Of a stretch of DNA of 64,000 nt, positions 27,673-36,525 are shown one piece after another. Numbering within the stretch: the stretch's first letter is position 1; each line of letters opens with the position of its first letter. The position numbers and the translations under genes are program-made. The stretch is from NCBI RefSeq assembly GCF_042651485.1, contig NZ_JBHSDH010000011.1, positions 1 through 64,000 on the forward strand. Reading direction: 5' to 3'. The stretch comes from Sphingorhabdus_B arenilitoris. Lineage in GTDB: Bacteria; Pseudomonadota; Alphaproteobacteria; Sphingomonadales; Sphingomonadaceae. The notes below the pieces were generated by a model, which ran no database searches, was not told the origin of the DNA, and saw nothing but the letters and a program-made list of their open reading frames with translations.

Positions 27673-27703
27673 GCCCTCTGATCGCAGGCTATAGCCTAAC
27701 CAC
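27665..27703. terminator. Hairpin at the aroC stop codon, candidate terminator
   Basis: Perfect 10-base inverted repeat gtggttaggc (27665-27674) and gcctaaccac (27694-27703) with a 19-base loop. It overlaps the aroC stop and lies between convergent genes. No T-run follows, so termination efficiency is uncertain. Confidence 0.55.
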
Positions 27704-27716
27704 GCCCCAATTTAAT

Positions 27717-29084
27717 TCAGTCTAAAGCGGCTTTACCGAGCACCCGTTCGGTCAATCCTTTGTCGCCATCTACCTGTGCGACAATGGCCACGCTGCCATC
27801 GGTTTCGCGCCGAGCGACCAGAATGATAAACTCATCACCCTCCCCGGCAAATTCGGTGATATCGCGAGGCCGTGCGCTGCGCAGCTTGTCGCGCGGATCG
27901 GACACTTGTTTGACATGCTCGCCCTTAGCCACCTTTCGGGCTTGGCGTTCGGCCTTCACAATGCCTTTAAGGCCGCCTTCGTGTTTGGATATCAGGTCCG
28001 ACAGGCCGCCCATCGGTACCGCATTGCGGTGCGCATAATTGAGCGCAGTCGCAAATTCGGTGAGACGGGTTTTGTCATAATTGGTACCAAAGACCAGCTT
28101 GGCGACCGGCGTCATTGGCGCGCGTTCCTGCACTTTAACACCCGAATCAGCCAGCAACTCGTGATAGTCTTCCGGGCTTTTTTCGGCGATCAGGGAGAAA
28201 TCATAGGCGCGGCCAATGGCTTTGTATAAAGTTTCGCGGCTGCGTGCATCTTCGTCCTTTGCGGTGTCGGCGATGCTGCGAGCGGCATATAACCAGTCCG
28301 CGAGCGAAGAATCTTCATCCGGTTCTGCCGCTTCTGCAAATTCGGCGCCCAATTCAAACGTGTCAGAACCGGTCAGCTCCAATGGCGGCAAATCAAAATT
28401 GTCGCCTGCGGGACCATCGGCCCAAACCGGCACATGTTCTTTGCGCGGGGCGATATTGTGAAGCGCGCTGCTGATCTCTTGTTCCAAAGCGGCGCTTTCA
28501 CCGCGCGGTGCAGCCTCTTTCCAATTGATCACGCCATAGATGAAATCAATCGTGTCATCATCGGATGAATAGGGCAGCAAGATACCGCGATACATGATGG
28601 TCAGACCGCGATCATTGACGAATTCCGCCTCAAAACCAATCGGCGCACGGTTGGCGATGATTTGCAGATAATGATCGGTGATGCGCGAAAGCAAGGACCG
28701 GCTGGGCACTTCATCGAGATAGCTCACCTCTTCGCCAAGACCGCATTCGGTGCGCAAGGTCTTGCCGAGATACTCGATCGACGGATTTTCAATGCCCGAT
28801 GTGAAATCGAGCAGCACGCTATAGTCGCGGAAATCCTCAACCATTTCGGGTTGCAATTCTTCTATGCTGGGGTAATTTTTGTCATGCAGTTGCGAGGTCC
28901 AAAAATTATAGGCGCGCACCTGCATCCGGCGCTCATCCGTGCCAATGGCCGGCGGCGCTTCAATGGCTGCATCTTCGGTTTCTTCGGAATCAAAGCTGAC
29001 ATAGCCTGCCTCATCGGCATTATTTTCCGAGCCCAAAGGGTCGATTCCCCGCAAATTATCCATATACTGGTCCTGTTCGCCCAT
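27717..29084 (-). CDS. PAS-like domain protein of unknown function
   Basis: I place the start at the Met at 29084; the longest open frame begins with TTG at 29111 and another Met lies at 29063. Residues about 50-215 contain a PAS-like domain: YNFWTSQLHDKNYPSIEELQ, DYSVLLDFTSGIENPSIEYL and MYRGILLPYSSDDDTIDFIY followed by GVINWKE, a pattern common in alphaproteobacterial PAS proteins. The middle is acidic and probably disordered; the C-terminal part (ARSIADTAKDEDARSRETLY onward) is helical with a basic segment. No output domain (kinase, GGDEF, HTH) is recognised. It is the last chromosomal gene before the integrated element. Confidence 0.7.
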   Translation of the reverse strand: MGEQDQYMDNLRGIDPLGSENNADEAGYVSFDSEETEDAAIEAPPAIGTDERRMQVRAYNFWTSQLHDKNYPSIEELQPEMVEDFRDYSVLLDFTSGIENPSIEYLGKTLRTECGLGEEVSYLDEVPSRSLLSRITDHYLQIIANRAPIGFEAEFVNDRGLTIMYRGILLPYSSDDDTIDFIYGVINWKEAAPRGESAALEQEISSALHNIAPRKEHVPVWADGPAGDNFDLPPLELTGSDTFELGAEFAEAAEPDEDSSLADWLYAARSIADTAKDEDARSRETLYKAIGRAYDFSLIAEKSPEDYHELLADSGVKVQERAPMTPVAKLVFGTNYDKTRLTEFATALNYAHRNAVPMGGLSDLISKHEGGLKGIVKAERQARKVAKGEHVKQVSDPRDKLRSARPRDITEFAGEGDEFIILVARRETDGSVAIVAQVDGDKGLTERVLGKAALD

Positions 29085-29198
29085 CTGCTGATTGGTTTTC
29101 AGCGACCACAATGGCGTTAGATGGTTAAAATGCAGTTAATTGACGCGCAGGATTTGTTGGGCCGATATGCGGTTAAAATCGGATGCCAAAACAGAAAA

Positions 29199-29244
29199 TG
29201 GTAGACGCTACAGGGTTCGAACCTGTGACCCGCTGATTAAGAGT
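29199..29244 (-). repeat. att copy: duplicated 3' part of tRNA-Lys
   Basis: It corresponds to the tRNA from the anticodon loop to CCA. The core gacccgctgattaagagt (29227-29244) is identical to the copy in the intact tRNA gene, as is the acceptor end. All six differences lie in the T-stem and here form a perfect acagg/cctgt stem. The surrounding 29085-29414 stretch holds no gene that I can support. Confidence 0.85.
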
Positions 29245-29414
29245 TGGCCTTAAGCTCTTGGTATTACGTGGTAACTCGTTGCATTTCATTGCTTGGGACG
29301 CACAATTGCGCGGTTTGGACTTTTGCAGTGCGTTGCAGGCTTTTGTGCTCTGTAGCAGCCAATTGTCAGCTTCTGATGCCCCGTTGATGCCCCACTCGAT
29401 TAAAAGTTTCGGCA

Positions 29415-31706
29415 TTAGCCATCTCCCTTCGATGTATGTGGATGACTGCCCTCCAAGCTGCCACCCGACTTTTCAATGGCGTCCGCCACGAGTTTGCGAA
29501 CCGCGTTGAGAAATTCAATCGCACTAGGTTTCATTGCCGGACCGGGCACTGGCGCAGCATCATCGAAAATTCCCTTGATCTCTTCAGCACGTTCAAAGGT
29601 CGATCCCGGCCCTCTCAAGTCGTATGCCGCATTCCACTGAGGTTGTTCCTGATCGATGATACGGGTGCGGGCAACGTCGTGGAGCGTTGCAAATACCGCC
29701 TGCCGCGCATTGGCAAGCGCCTCTTGAGCTTCGTTCTCATCTATTGGCGCGCGGGTCCATTTTGACGGGGCGTCTAGAAACCGTGAGACCTGAGTCTGCA
29801 ATTCACGGATGACATCCGCGACCGGCTGGAGAGAGCCATAGCTATCCAAGCCGAAGACGACACGACGGTTAAGCGCCTTCACCGTCGCCCAGTGGGCCTT
29901 TGGAACATTGGAGCGGGCAGCAAGGCCTAGCCTTGTGGCCCACTGATCATGAAACTTTTGTGTCGCTGCTTGGATCGCAAAATCGAGACCTAAGAGGTTG
30001 TAGACCGGTGCGGCGTCGGGCGTCTTGGGTGGTGCAACCGCCTTGAGGCAGCGTTCGACCAAGCGGCGTAGCTCTTTGACGGCTCCGGGTAGTTTGCCCG
30101 CGTTCTTGTGAAGTCCACCCAGCATGAAGGCGTCGTTTTCGACGGCCCGCAACAAAGAGTTTGCGACGCCTCCGCCGATGACTTCCTTCAGCGATCCCAC
30201 GCCGTTGCGAACGGATGCCATAATGTGTTGACGCTTTTCGGCTGGACCGGGAAGATTATCGCCCTTGATCTGGTCGCAGTGCGTGAATGCCACAACCAAT
30301 TTGCCGTAGTGGCCGCTGGTCCCGACTGCCGATAGGACAGCAAGCGGCGAGGCCTGCATGGGCTGTTCTGCATTGTCGACCAACACGATCACATCGACTT
30401 CGGAAAAGCGGCGCGTGATTTTGGTCGTGACACTGGCAGTGCTATCTGCTGTGTGTCCGAGCCCCTGCCCATCGATTAGAACGAGTTGGGGCAGATCGTC
30501 AGTGAAGGTCGGGGCGAATGGACCGCGCACGCGGACGCCATCGACCAAGGGCGTTAGCAAGCGTCCGAAAGATGGCGCATAATTGCTGGAGAACCAACGG
30601 ACCTGCTGAATAAATTCATCTCGATTGTCGGTCTCAAACGACCACTGGATCGGCCAGCCGGACCGCTTCCGATCAAACATCCCCGCGCCGACTAAATCGA
30701 CTCTGGTCAGAATGTCGTCGATAATGTCATTCACCAGATCGCTGAATAGCGACGACTGCCCAAGCTCCGGTTCAATCAGTTCCAAAGCAGCGTCTTGTTC
30801 GTCAGGTTTGGCGGTATCAAATGAAATCTCAAGCTCGGCGAGAATAGGTTTCGCAACCGTTTCCGCAAGCTCGATCACCCGCGCTAGATATGCTTTCAGT
30901 CGTTCTTGATGAGTTGCCGCATCGGCTTCCGGCACAGCGTCTAAGTCATCGACTTGTCCCTGCATGCCTGATGATTCACCGTCACCAAAATCCCAATCGT
31001 CATCACTTGCGACTTCTTCGGTCGCCTTTCGCTTTTTCCAGCCACCTAAGATGTAGCTCAAACGCAGCCGTTGGTCGGGGTGATTTAGCAGCCTTTCAAC
31101 AACGCGCTCATCGCTGTCGCCTTCCAGCACTGCCGCACATGCATTGAAAACGCACTCCTCAATGCCCCCTCTTGTATCCGCTTCTGGAAAGAAGGTGACG
31201 GCAGCTTGGTACCTCCCAGGAGCGATAATGACTTCGGTGTCTGCGATTGTCGTCTTTGCAGTTGAAGTTGACGGGAAGCGATCTTCATCAGGGTCGGTGC
31301 CGATCAATTGGCGAACCAAGGATGTCTTTCCAGCGCCGGTGGTGCCGACTAGGAAAACGCGCGAATAGCCATCTTCACGACCGGGCAACGGCAGCAGCGA
31401 TTGACGGAGGGCGCGAGTATCTGTTTGAGCCGGTTCGACTTCATCATAAAAGGCATCCACCACTCGGCTGTCGAATTCAACCAACGCTTCAGCACGACGG
31501 GTGATGCTCCACCAACGATCGTCGCCAAGAAGCGCATTCATTTGCCGAACAAGGTCGTCTGCCTCATCAGCAGATGTGGTGCCTAGCCCACGCCGCACTT
31601 TTAGTCCCGGCTTGTTTCTGGAATCACGCCTCAGCGGATGACGAAAGTTTATACTCCAGCCGGGACGGCCTTGGCTCTGTGATTTTGATGCAGTGTAAGT
31701 GGTCAT
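29415..31706 (-). CDS. Large uncharacterised GTPase with a possible DNA-binding N-terminus
   Basis: I start it at the Met at 31706, which has GAGGA five bases upstream and a promoter before it. The 763 residues comprise: an N-terminal ~60-residue segment GWSINFRHPLRRD ... LKVRRGLGTTSADEADDLVRQ resembling the three-strand-plus-helix Arm/AP2-like domain of integrases; a Walker A GTTGAGKTS at 121-129; a long charged insertion; a G3-like IDGQGLGHT (Asp near 412); and a G4-like FTHCD (Asp near 478). The C-terminal part is helical. This fits a dynamin/GIMAP-type or Era-like large GTPase, a class that includes phage-defence proteins. The function is unknown; location at the edge of a mobile element suggests cargo. 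Confidence 0.75.
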   Translation of the reverse strand: MTTYTASKSQSQGRPGWSINFRHPLRRDSRNKPGLKVRRGLGTTSADEADDLVRQMNALLGDDRWWSITRRAEALVEFDSRVVDAFYDEVEPAQTDTRALRQSLLPLPGREDGYSRVFLVGTTGAGKTSLVRQLIGTDPDEDRFPSTSTAKTTIADTEVIIAPGRYQAAVTFFPEADTRGGIEECVFNACAAVLEGDSDERVVERLLNHPDQRLRLSYILGGWKKRKATEEVASDDDWDFGDGESSGMQGQVDDLDAVPEADAATHQERLKAYLARVIELAETVAKPILAELEISFDTAKPDEQDAALELIEPELGQSSLFSDLVNDIIDDILTRVDLVGAGMFDRKRSGWPIQWSFETDNRDEFIQQVRWFSSNYAPSFGRLLTPLVDGVRVRGPFAPTFTDDLPQLVLIDGQGLGHTADSTASVTTKITRRFSEVDVIVLVDNAEQPMQASPLAVLSAVGTSGHYGKLVVAFTHCDQIKGDNLPGPAEKRQHIMASVRNGVGSLKEVIGGGVANSLLRAVENDAFMLGGLHKNAGKLPGAVKELRRLVERCLKAVAPPKTPDAAPVYNLLGLDFAIQAATQKFHDQWATRLGLAARSNVPKAHWATVKALNRRVVFGLDSYGSLQPVADVIRELQTQVSRFLDAPSKWTRAPIDENEAQEALANARQAVFATLHDVARTRIIDQEQPQWNAAYDLRGPGSTFERAEEIKGIFDDAAPVPGPAMKPSAIEFLNAVRKLVADAIEKSGGSLEGSHPHTSKGDG

Positions 31707-31715
31707 GCTATCCTC

Positions 31716-31792
31716 GTTGTTCCACGTTGTGGCAACAGAGATAGGTCGTGACTTATCGGGCGTCAAGCTTTTTTGGAACAACGCGGAACAAC
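31716..31792 (-). promoter_or_regulatory. Promoter and repeated GTTGTTCC operator-like motifs for the GTPase gene
   Basis: On the minus strand a -35 TTGACG (31761-31766) and a -10 TATCTC (31738-31743) are separated by exactly 17 bases. Two direct GTTGTTCC copies sit just upstream of the -35 (31785-31792 and 31775-31782), and a reverse-oriented copy, GGAACAAC (31716-31723), sits in the leader next to a partly palindromic GTTGCCACAACG. This layout suggests a repressor or activator binding at both sides of the promoter; the protein is unknown. Confidence 0.55.
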
Positions 31793-32077
31793 ATTTTTTA
31801 TGGGCGTATTTCTCCAATGCTCAGCGGGAACCGATATTTCGGAGGCTCGGCTCTAGACCAGAAAGTTGAACGAAATTGCGTGAGAGCGAAAAATGCCCAG
31901 CCTGTCGCGCGGCACTTGGTACGCGTTCCGTGCCCGGATTTCGGTTCTAAGCACCCCCGGTTGTCGTCGCTCATGTAGCAGCGCATAGTTTTCTGAAGCA
32001 TCCCGTCCACGATCAGGATTTCCTTTGAGATTCGGGAAAATCCATGATTATTAATGCGCCGTTGAAAGGAACGGCAT
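31793..32077. other. Intergenic region upstream of the integrase
   Basis: Divergent spacer between the GTPase promoter and the integrase. The only clear signal is GAAAGGAAcggcat just before the integrase ATG (ribosome binding site). I see no small gene and no confident promoter. Confidence 0.4.
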
Positions 32078-33226
32078 ATGCGCAAAACGCTCAGCATAAG
32101 GGCAATTGAATTATTTAAGCCTCAGGCAAAGCGGTATGAGGTCCATGACCTCTTATGCCCGGGTTTCAGCCTTCGCGTGTTCCCAACCGGCAAGAAAGTG
32201 TTCACTGTTAAATATCGCTATGGCTTAAAGCAGCGACGGTTGCCTATTGGCGTTCATCCCCGCATTTCCCTTGCCGAAGCACGCAGCAAAGCTATCGAAG
32301 CCTTGCGATTGGTAGATGACGGGATCGATCCCGCCGCGCGTCGTCGCCAGCTTGGAATGAACGTCGAGTCCATCTGCGCTGATTTCATCCGCCAATATGC
32401 CCGCCCGCGCAATCGCAGTTGGAAAGAGGCGGAACGCATCCTTGGGCGCGAGTTCGTCGCTGTGTATGGGCAACGCGACATTCGCGAGATCAAACGCCAC
32501 GACATTCTCGAATTGATGGACGGAGCTATCGAACGCGGCGCGTCCTATCAGGCCAACCGCATCCATTCTAATCTACGCAAGCTGTTTAACTGGTGCATGG
32601 AGCGCGGTATTGTAGATGCATCGCCCGTCATGGGAACCAAGCCGCCCACGCGTGAACAGGCGCGGGATCGTGTGCTAACGGATGACGAAATTCGTGCGAT
32701 GTTGCGTGCTTGTGCCAAAGAGGCTTATCCCTTTGGTCAATTCGTGCCCTTGCTGCTAGCAACCGCGCAACGGCGAGGCGAGGTGTCACAGATGAAGTGG
32801 AGCCAAATAGACCTAGTCGCTGAGCATTGGGTGATTCCAGCGGAGTTGTCCAAGAACGGAAAACCGCACGTTGTCCCGCTGAATGACTTTGCATTGCGGT
32901 TGCTGGCCGAAGTTCCTCGCTTCGCCGATTGCGATTGGGTGTTTACCACAACGCGGCGTTCACCGATAAGTGGGTTCAGCAAGGCGCTGCGACACATCCA
33001 CGAACATTCCGAGACTTCGGATTGGCGTTTCCATGACCTTCGCCGCACTGCCGCATCCGGCATGGCAAGGGCCGGGATCGCGCCGCACGTGGTCGAGAAG
33101 GTACTCAACCACATTTCAGGGACGATTTCTGGCGTCGCTGCGGTATACAATCGCTATGGCTATGACGCCGAGCGGCGGGCCGCACTCGACAAGTGGGGGA
33201 GTTTTCTTGATGGCCTTGGAGAGTGA
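32078..33226 (+). CDS. int: Tyrosine-type site-specific integrase
   Basis: A 382-residue integrase of the P4/DUF4102 type. The N-terminal Arm-binding domain is GFSLRVFPTGKKVFTVKYRY ... LPIGVHPRISLAEARSKA. The catalytic domain shows Arg in TAQRRGEVSQMKW (near residue 232), HDLRR (near 317-321), a His in LNHISG and the nucleophile Tyr in AVYNRYGYD (near 355). It would recombine the element with the anticodon/T-arm part of tRNA-Lys. It is oriented toward the element interior, about 2.9 kb from the left att copy rather than directly beside the intact tRNA gene. Confidence 0.94.
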   Translation: MRKTLSIRAIELFKPQAKRYEVHDLLCPGFSLRVFPTGKKVFTVKYRYGLKQRRLPIGVHPRISLAEARSKAIEALRLVDDGIDPAARRRQLGMNVESICADFIRQYARPRNRSWKEAERILGREFVAVYGQRDIREIKRHDILELMDGAIERGASYQANRIHSNLRKLFNWCMERGIVDASPVMGTKPPTREQARDRVLTDDEIRAMLRACAKEAYPFGQFVPLLLATAQRRGEVSQMKWSQIDLVAEHWVIPAELSKNGKPHVVPLNDFALRLLAEVPRFADCDWVFTTTRRSPISGFSKALRHIHEHSETSDWRFHDLRRTAASGMARAGIAPHVVEKVLNHISGTISGVAAVYNRYGYDAERRAALDKWGSFLDGLGE

Positions 33227-33812
33227 TGGTCCAGTTGACTTGATTGATCCTTTTGAGAAATTGGGGCGGCGAATGGTTCGGGATTGGTCTCCTAGCCATG
33301 TTTCGGCAGCACTACCCGGCCAGAGAAGCAAGTTTTCGCGCAAAGTCCATAGTGGCGCGTGGGAGACCCTGTTTGAGCTTTCGCGCTATGCACGCGAAGG
33401 GGTATTGCCGCTGTATCCCTATGGCCGTGTGGAGGCCTCAGAACGGATTTCGCCATCGTTGGTGTGGTTGATTTACCCTTTGTATTCGACATCCAAGCAA
33501 TCATCGCGAGGGCGTGGGCTGGTCGAGTTGGTCGACGGGGCAATGATTGAGGCCGTTGCGGACATCACTTCCTTCAAGCGGGTCTATGAAGCGGACCATC
33601 CTCCACTGCCGCGGATGGGGCGGCCGCAGAAATATCCAGACTACTTTTTCGCTGCCATGGCATTTTGGCAAGCAAACCCGGGAATGGTGAAAACTGGAGT
33701 GGTCATTGAACACATCAAGACCCATGAACCGATGCTTGACGACGCAGTGCCCAAATCTTCGCGGTATCGACTTGTCGACGGTGCTCGTGTTGCAGCACGC
33801 GAAGTCGGCTGA
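33210..33812 (+). CDS. Unknown protein encoded directly after the integrase
   Basis: The start at 33210 overlaps the integrase end by 17 bases; GGGGGAG lies upstream of it. The 200 residues have no signal peptide or membrane segment. The middle is SGAWETLFELSRYAREGVLP, and the C-terminal part MGRPQKYPDYFFAAMAFWQA to the end is basic and helical, possibly a DNA-binding helix-turn-helix. I do not recognise the family. Overlap with int suggests a role in control or mobility of the element. Confidence 0.55.
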   Translation: MALESDGPVDLIDPFEKLGRRMVRDWSPSHVSAALPGQRSKFSRKVHSGAWETLFELSRYAREGVLPLYPYGRVEASERISPSLVWLIYPLYSTSKQSSRGRGLVELVDGAMIEAVADITSFKRVYEADHPPLPRMGRPQKYPDYFFAAMAFWQANPGMVKTGVVIEHIKTHEPMLDDAVPKSSRYRLVDGARVAAREVG

Positions 33813-33905
33813 CTTTTGAGAATTTCGTTACAATGAGAATTGTGGTGCGCCGCCGCGTGCCGCGTATATTTGGAAGGCTCTTTCCAACAGAAAGGGCTTT
33901 TATGA

Positions 33906-34091
33906 ATGACCAATCTAATCCTAATCGTTCACGCCGGCCTTCGCGCTCGCGGCGTAAAACTTCACAATTCGACACTGCTAAGGCTCGAAGCCAAAGGCCT
34001 ATGGCCCAAAAGGGTAAAGGTAGGCGCAAAGACCCATTGGCTGGCCGAGGAGGTGGACCAGCACATAAAGGGACTGAAGGAGGGGCGGTAA
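33906..34091 (+). CDS. AlpA-like small transcriptional regulator/excisionase
   Basis: A 61-residue protein whose LRARGVKLHNSTLLRLEAKG ... WPKRVKVG ... THWLAEEVDQHI matches the AlpA/MerR-like winged helix used by P4-type elements to activate integrase or excision genes. A second ATG four bases earlier (33902) opens a different frame; the AlpA frame is preferred because of the motif match. AAAGGG lies 9 bases upstream. It sits between int and the replication gene, the usual order in satellite elements. Confidence 0.72.
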   Translation: MTNLILIVHAGLRARGVKLHNSTLLRLEAKGLWPKRVKVGAKTHWLAEEVDQHIKGLKEGR

Positions 34092-34111
34092 TCGTCGCCT
34101 TCGTCCGACCT

Positions 34112-34243
34112 ATGCATGATCCCGAAACCGGGCGCGAGTGGGAACGTGTATTTCTATTCGAGGTGGAATCCGAGGATGACATGGCCGCTGCCGAAGCGTG
34201 GCTGGAGGAAAACTACTCGCCGAGTAAGGAGGAGGGGCAATGA
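34112..34243 (+). CDS. Small acidic protein of unknown function
   Basis: From the ATG at 34112 it encodes 43 residues (DPETGREWERVFLFEVESED and an acidic helix). The frame is open further upstream, and an AAGGAGGGG box at 34077-34085 would suit a start near 34095 that lacks a normal start codon. An alternative is initiation at 33902, giving a 113-residue protein overlapping the AlpA frame. Its end overlaps the next start (ATGA), which supports translation of the frame. Confidence 0.4.
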   Translation: MHDPETGREWERVFLFEVESEDDMAAAEAWLEENYSPSKEEGQ

Positions 34244-36006
34244 GGACTGAGACTTTGCGCATTAAGCTTGATAGGAGCGCCAGCGTTTTGGGTATGATGC
34301 AATGGTTCGCAGGGCAGGAAATTCCTGTCCTGCCAATCCACGGTATTGTTGATGGCTGCTGCACATGTGGCGTCGATAAATGCACAAGCCCCGGCAAGCA
34401 TCCGATCAGTTCATTGGTTTCCCACGGGGTCAAGGACGCCACGATCGACCTGAAAACGATCAGGCGTTGGCATCGCAAGTATCCGAACATGAATTATGCT
34501 ATCGCGACCAAAGGGCTTGCCGTAATCGACTGCGACAGCAAGGCTGCTTTGCAGGCGTTCCGGTCTAGCTATCGTCCGCCGCCGACCTTTACCGTGAAAA
34601 CCGCGCGCGGCTTCCACTACTACTATCGGGGCGAGATGCATGCGCGGAACGGTGTGCGCAGTAAGCTGGATATCAAGAGTGGTCCCGGTTCTTATGTGGT
34701 CGGGCCGGGGTCGCGACATGCGTCCGGGGCTATCTACGCGGTGTGGGAAGATGAACCGATTGCGGACTTGCCCGACAACGTCGCCAGTATTGCAGCAGAG
34801 CCACCAGAAGATAAAACTGCCAACAACACGTCGCTAATCCCGAAAGGTCAGCGAAATACCATTTTGACAGGTTGGGCGGGCTATTTGCGTCGTCTTGGTG
34901 CTCCTAGTAAAGCGATATTGGATACTCTGCGCGCTGCAAACGACGCGCTTTCCGATGACCCATTGCCGGACAGCGAACTGCGATCCATCGCCCGTAGCAT
35001 ATCAAAAAAACCCGGTAAGGAATGGCCTACTTTGGTGCCGTTTTCGGAAGTGCCAGAGGAAGAGTTGGATTGGATTTGGTATCCCTATATCTGCGCTGGA
35101 ACTGTTGGATTGCTTGACGGCGACCCGGGGGAGGGGAAGAGTCAGCTATGTGTCTGGGTCTGCGCTCGCGTTAGTCAAGGCGATCTATTGCCCAACGGCG
35201 ATCCTATGCCGCCAGCCAATTGTTTCCTGTTTAATTTCGAAGATCTGCCCGGTGCAGTAATTCGAAAGCGGCTCGAGGCAAACGGGGCCGACCTATCGCG
35301 GGTGTTCATCCAATCGCGCCGCTTCCAGCTGACGCAGGAAATGGTCGATTGGTTGGAGGCGCAAATTGCGAAGCACAAGCCTCGGCTGGTCTTCCTCGAC
35401 CCAATACAGGCTTTCATGTCGGGCGTTGATGCCAGCAACAACATTGAAGTCCGGGGCTTCATGGAAAAGCTAGTCGAGATTGCCGAAAGACAGCGGTGCG
35501 CGATCATCACCGTCAGGCACTTTGGCAAAGGCCCGCAAGACAGGGCGATGAAGAAAGGTATAGGTGCAACCGACTTTGTTGGTATTGCCCGCAGTCAATG
35601 GGGGTTAGCCCGACGCCGGGACGGTGTGCGCGGCTTTATCGTATTCCACTTCAAGGCAAACTCAGAAAAAGGTCAAGCTATGCTCTTTACCATGGGCGAT
35701 GCCGATGGACGCAAAGGCGAACAGCCGAAGATTACCTTCGACCGTTTTGAGGATATCGATGCTGACACCTTTTTTTCCGAACCGTTAGCTAAACGTGGAC
35801 CAGTCCAAAATGAGCAGGAAGACGCTAAGGGATATCTGGCAGAGCGTCTCACAGATGGACCTAAGCCGGTGAAGGCGCTCAAAACTGACGCTGAAGCGCG
35901 AGGAATAGGTTCCTCGACTCTAAACCGTGCAGCGGACGCCTTGGGCGTGATCAAGGCCAAGGGCGAGGATGGCCGGTGGTACTGGTCAATCCCGCCTGAG
36001 GGCTGA
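34240..36006 (+). CDS. Primase/polymerase-helicase replication protein (Prim-Pol + AAA_25/RepA-like)
   Basis: A 588-residue two-domain protein. The N-terminal bifunctional primase-polymerase domain (about 15-190) has a CxC-x4-C cluster (CCTCGVDKCTSPGKHP), LAVIDCDS (catalytic acid pair) and ARGFHYYYRG. The second domain is a RecA-like hexameric helicase ATPase with Walker A LLDGDPGEGKSQL (near 290-301) and Walker B PRLVFLDPIQAF (near 380). The C-terminus resembles a small winged helix (PVKALKTDAEARGIGSSTLN). It is expected to replicate the excised element autonomously. Overlaps the preceding small ORF (ATGA). Confidence 0.88.
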   Translation: MRTETLRIKLDRSASVLGMMQWFAGQEIPVLPIHGIVDGCCTCGVDKCTSPGKHPISSLVSHGVKDATIDLKTIRRWHRKYPNMNYAIATKGLAVIDCDSKAALQAFRSSYRPPPTFTVKTARGFHYYYRGEMHARNGVRSKLDIKSGPGSYVVGPGSRHASGAIYAVWEDEPIADLPDNVASIAAEPPEDKTANNTSLIPKGQRNTILTGWAGYLRRLGAPSKAILDTLRAANDALSDDPLPDSELRSIARSISKKPGKEWPTLVPFSEVPEEELDWIWYPYICAGTVGLLDGDPGEGKSQLCVWVCARVSQGDLLPNGDPMPPANCFLFNFEDLPGAVIRKRLEANGADLSRVFIQSRRFQLTQEMVDWLEAQIAKHKPRLVFLDPIQAFMSGVDASNNIEVRGFMEKLVEIAERQRCAIITVRHFGKGPQDRAMKKGIGATDFVGIARSQWGLARRRDGVRGFIVFHFKANSEKGQAMLFTMGDADGRKGEQPKITFDRFEDIDADTFFSEPLAKRGPVQNEQEDAKGYLAERLTDGPKPVKALKTDAEARGIGSSTLNRAADALGVIKAKGEDGRWYWSIPPEG

Positions 36007-36138
36007 TCTACTTTCCAAGATTCCAAGTTTTCATGCCGGGGGTTGAATGTGTCGCTTTCACACGAATACATGCGGCTTCCGGCATTTTTTTTTGCGTCAT
36101 CGTCGGTGGTGAAAACATGGAAACTTGGAAAGTGGGCG

Positions 36139-36438
36139 TTATACCGCAGGGGTGGAAGACAGAGCCTTGCGGGCTTCCTCCAGCGCTTTCGATCCCGGCG
36201 TCCACTGCCATGGCTGGCGGGCGATGTGATCCTTGCCTAATGTCGGGTAGAGTTTGGTCTGCTTCGCAGCGAGCCGAAGCAGCAAACGGGCGTCACGCGG
36301 TGTCATCTTCATTTCGCGGGCGAGCTGGTCGAGTGTGACCATGTTCGGGGCGTCCTTGGCAGCGGTCGCCTTCTTCCCAGCATCGGGTTGCACCTTTACA
36401 GCTGGGGCAGGGACGGTCGGGATCGTCGTATCGGTCAT
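36139..36438 (-). CDS. Small unknown protein, possible DNA-binding helix
   Basis: The start at 36438 has AAGGAG eight bases upstream, while the longer frame does not. Residues 1-30 are Pro/Ala-rich; residues about 34-70 (MVTLDQLAREMKMTPRDARL) look like a helix-turn-helix, followed by WQWTPGSKALEEARKAL. I do not recognise the family. It runs opposite to the replication gene and could be a regulator of the element. Confidence 0.55.
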   Translation of the reverse strand: MTDTTIPTVPAPAVKVQPDAGKKATAAKDAPNMVTLDQLAREMKMTPRDARLLLRLAAKQTKLYPTLGKDHIARQPWQWTPGSKALEEARKALSSTPAV

Positions 36439-36525
36439 GTCGTTTACTCCTTGGGTGTTGAACGACCTTTCCATTAAGACGGGTCGGGACGGCGTGTCAG
36501 GCCAAATCCCAGATTCGAGGTAAAA

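Noticed and set aside
29199..29244. A second tRNA-Lys gene
   Set aside because: Only the part from the anticodon loop to CCA is present; no D-arm or 5' acceptor strand precedes it. It is the att copy.
33833..34243. 136-residue Arg-rich protein from 33833
   Set aside because: Its first part is an off-frame shadow of the AlpA-like gene; only the acidic end (from about 34095 or 34112) looks coding. Kept as a small low-confidence CDS and a finding.
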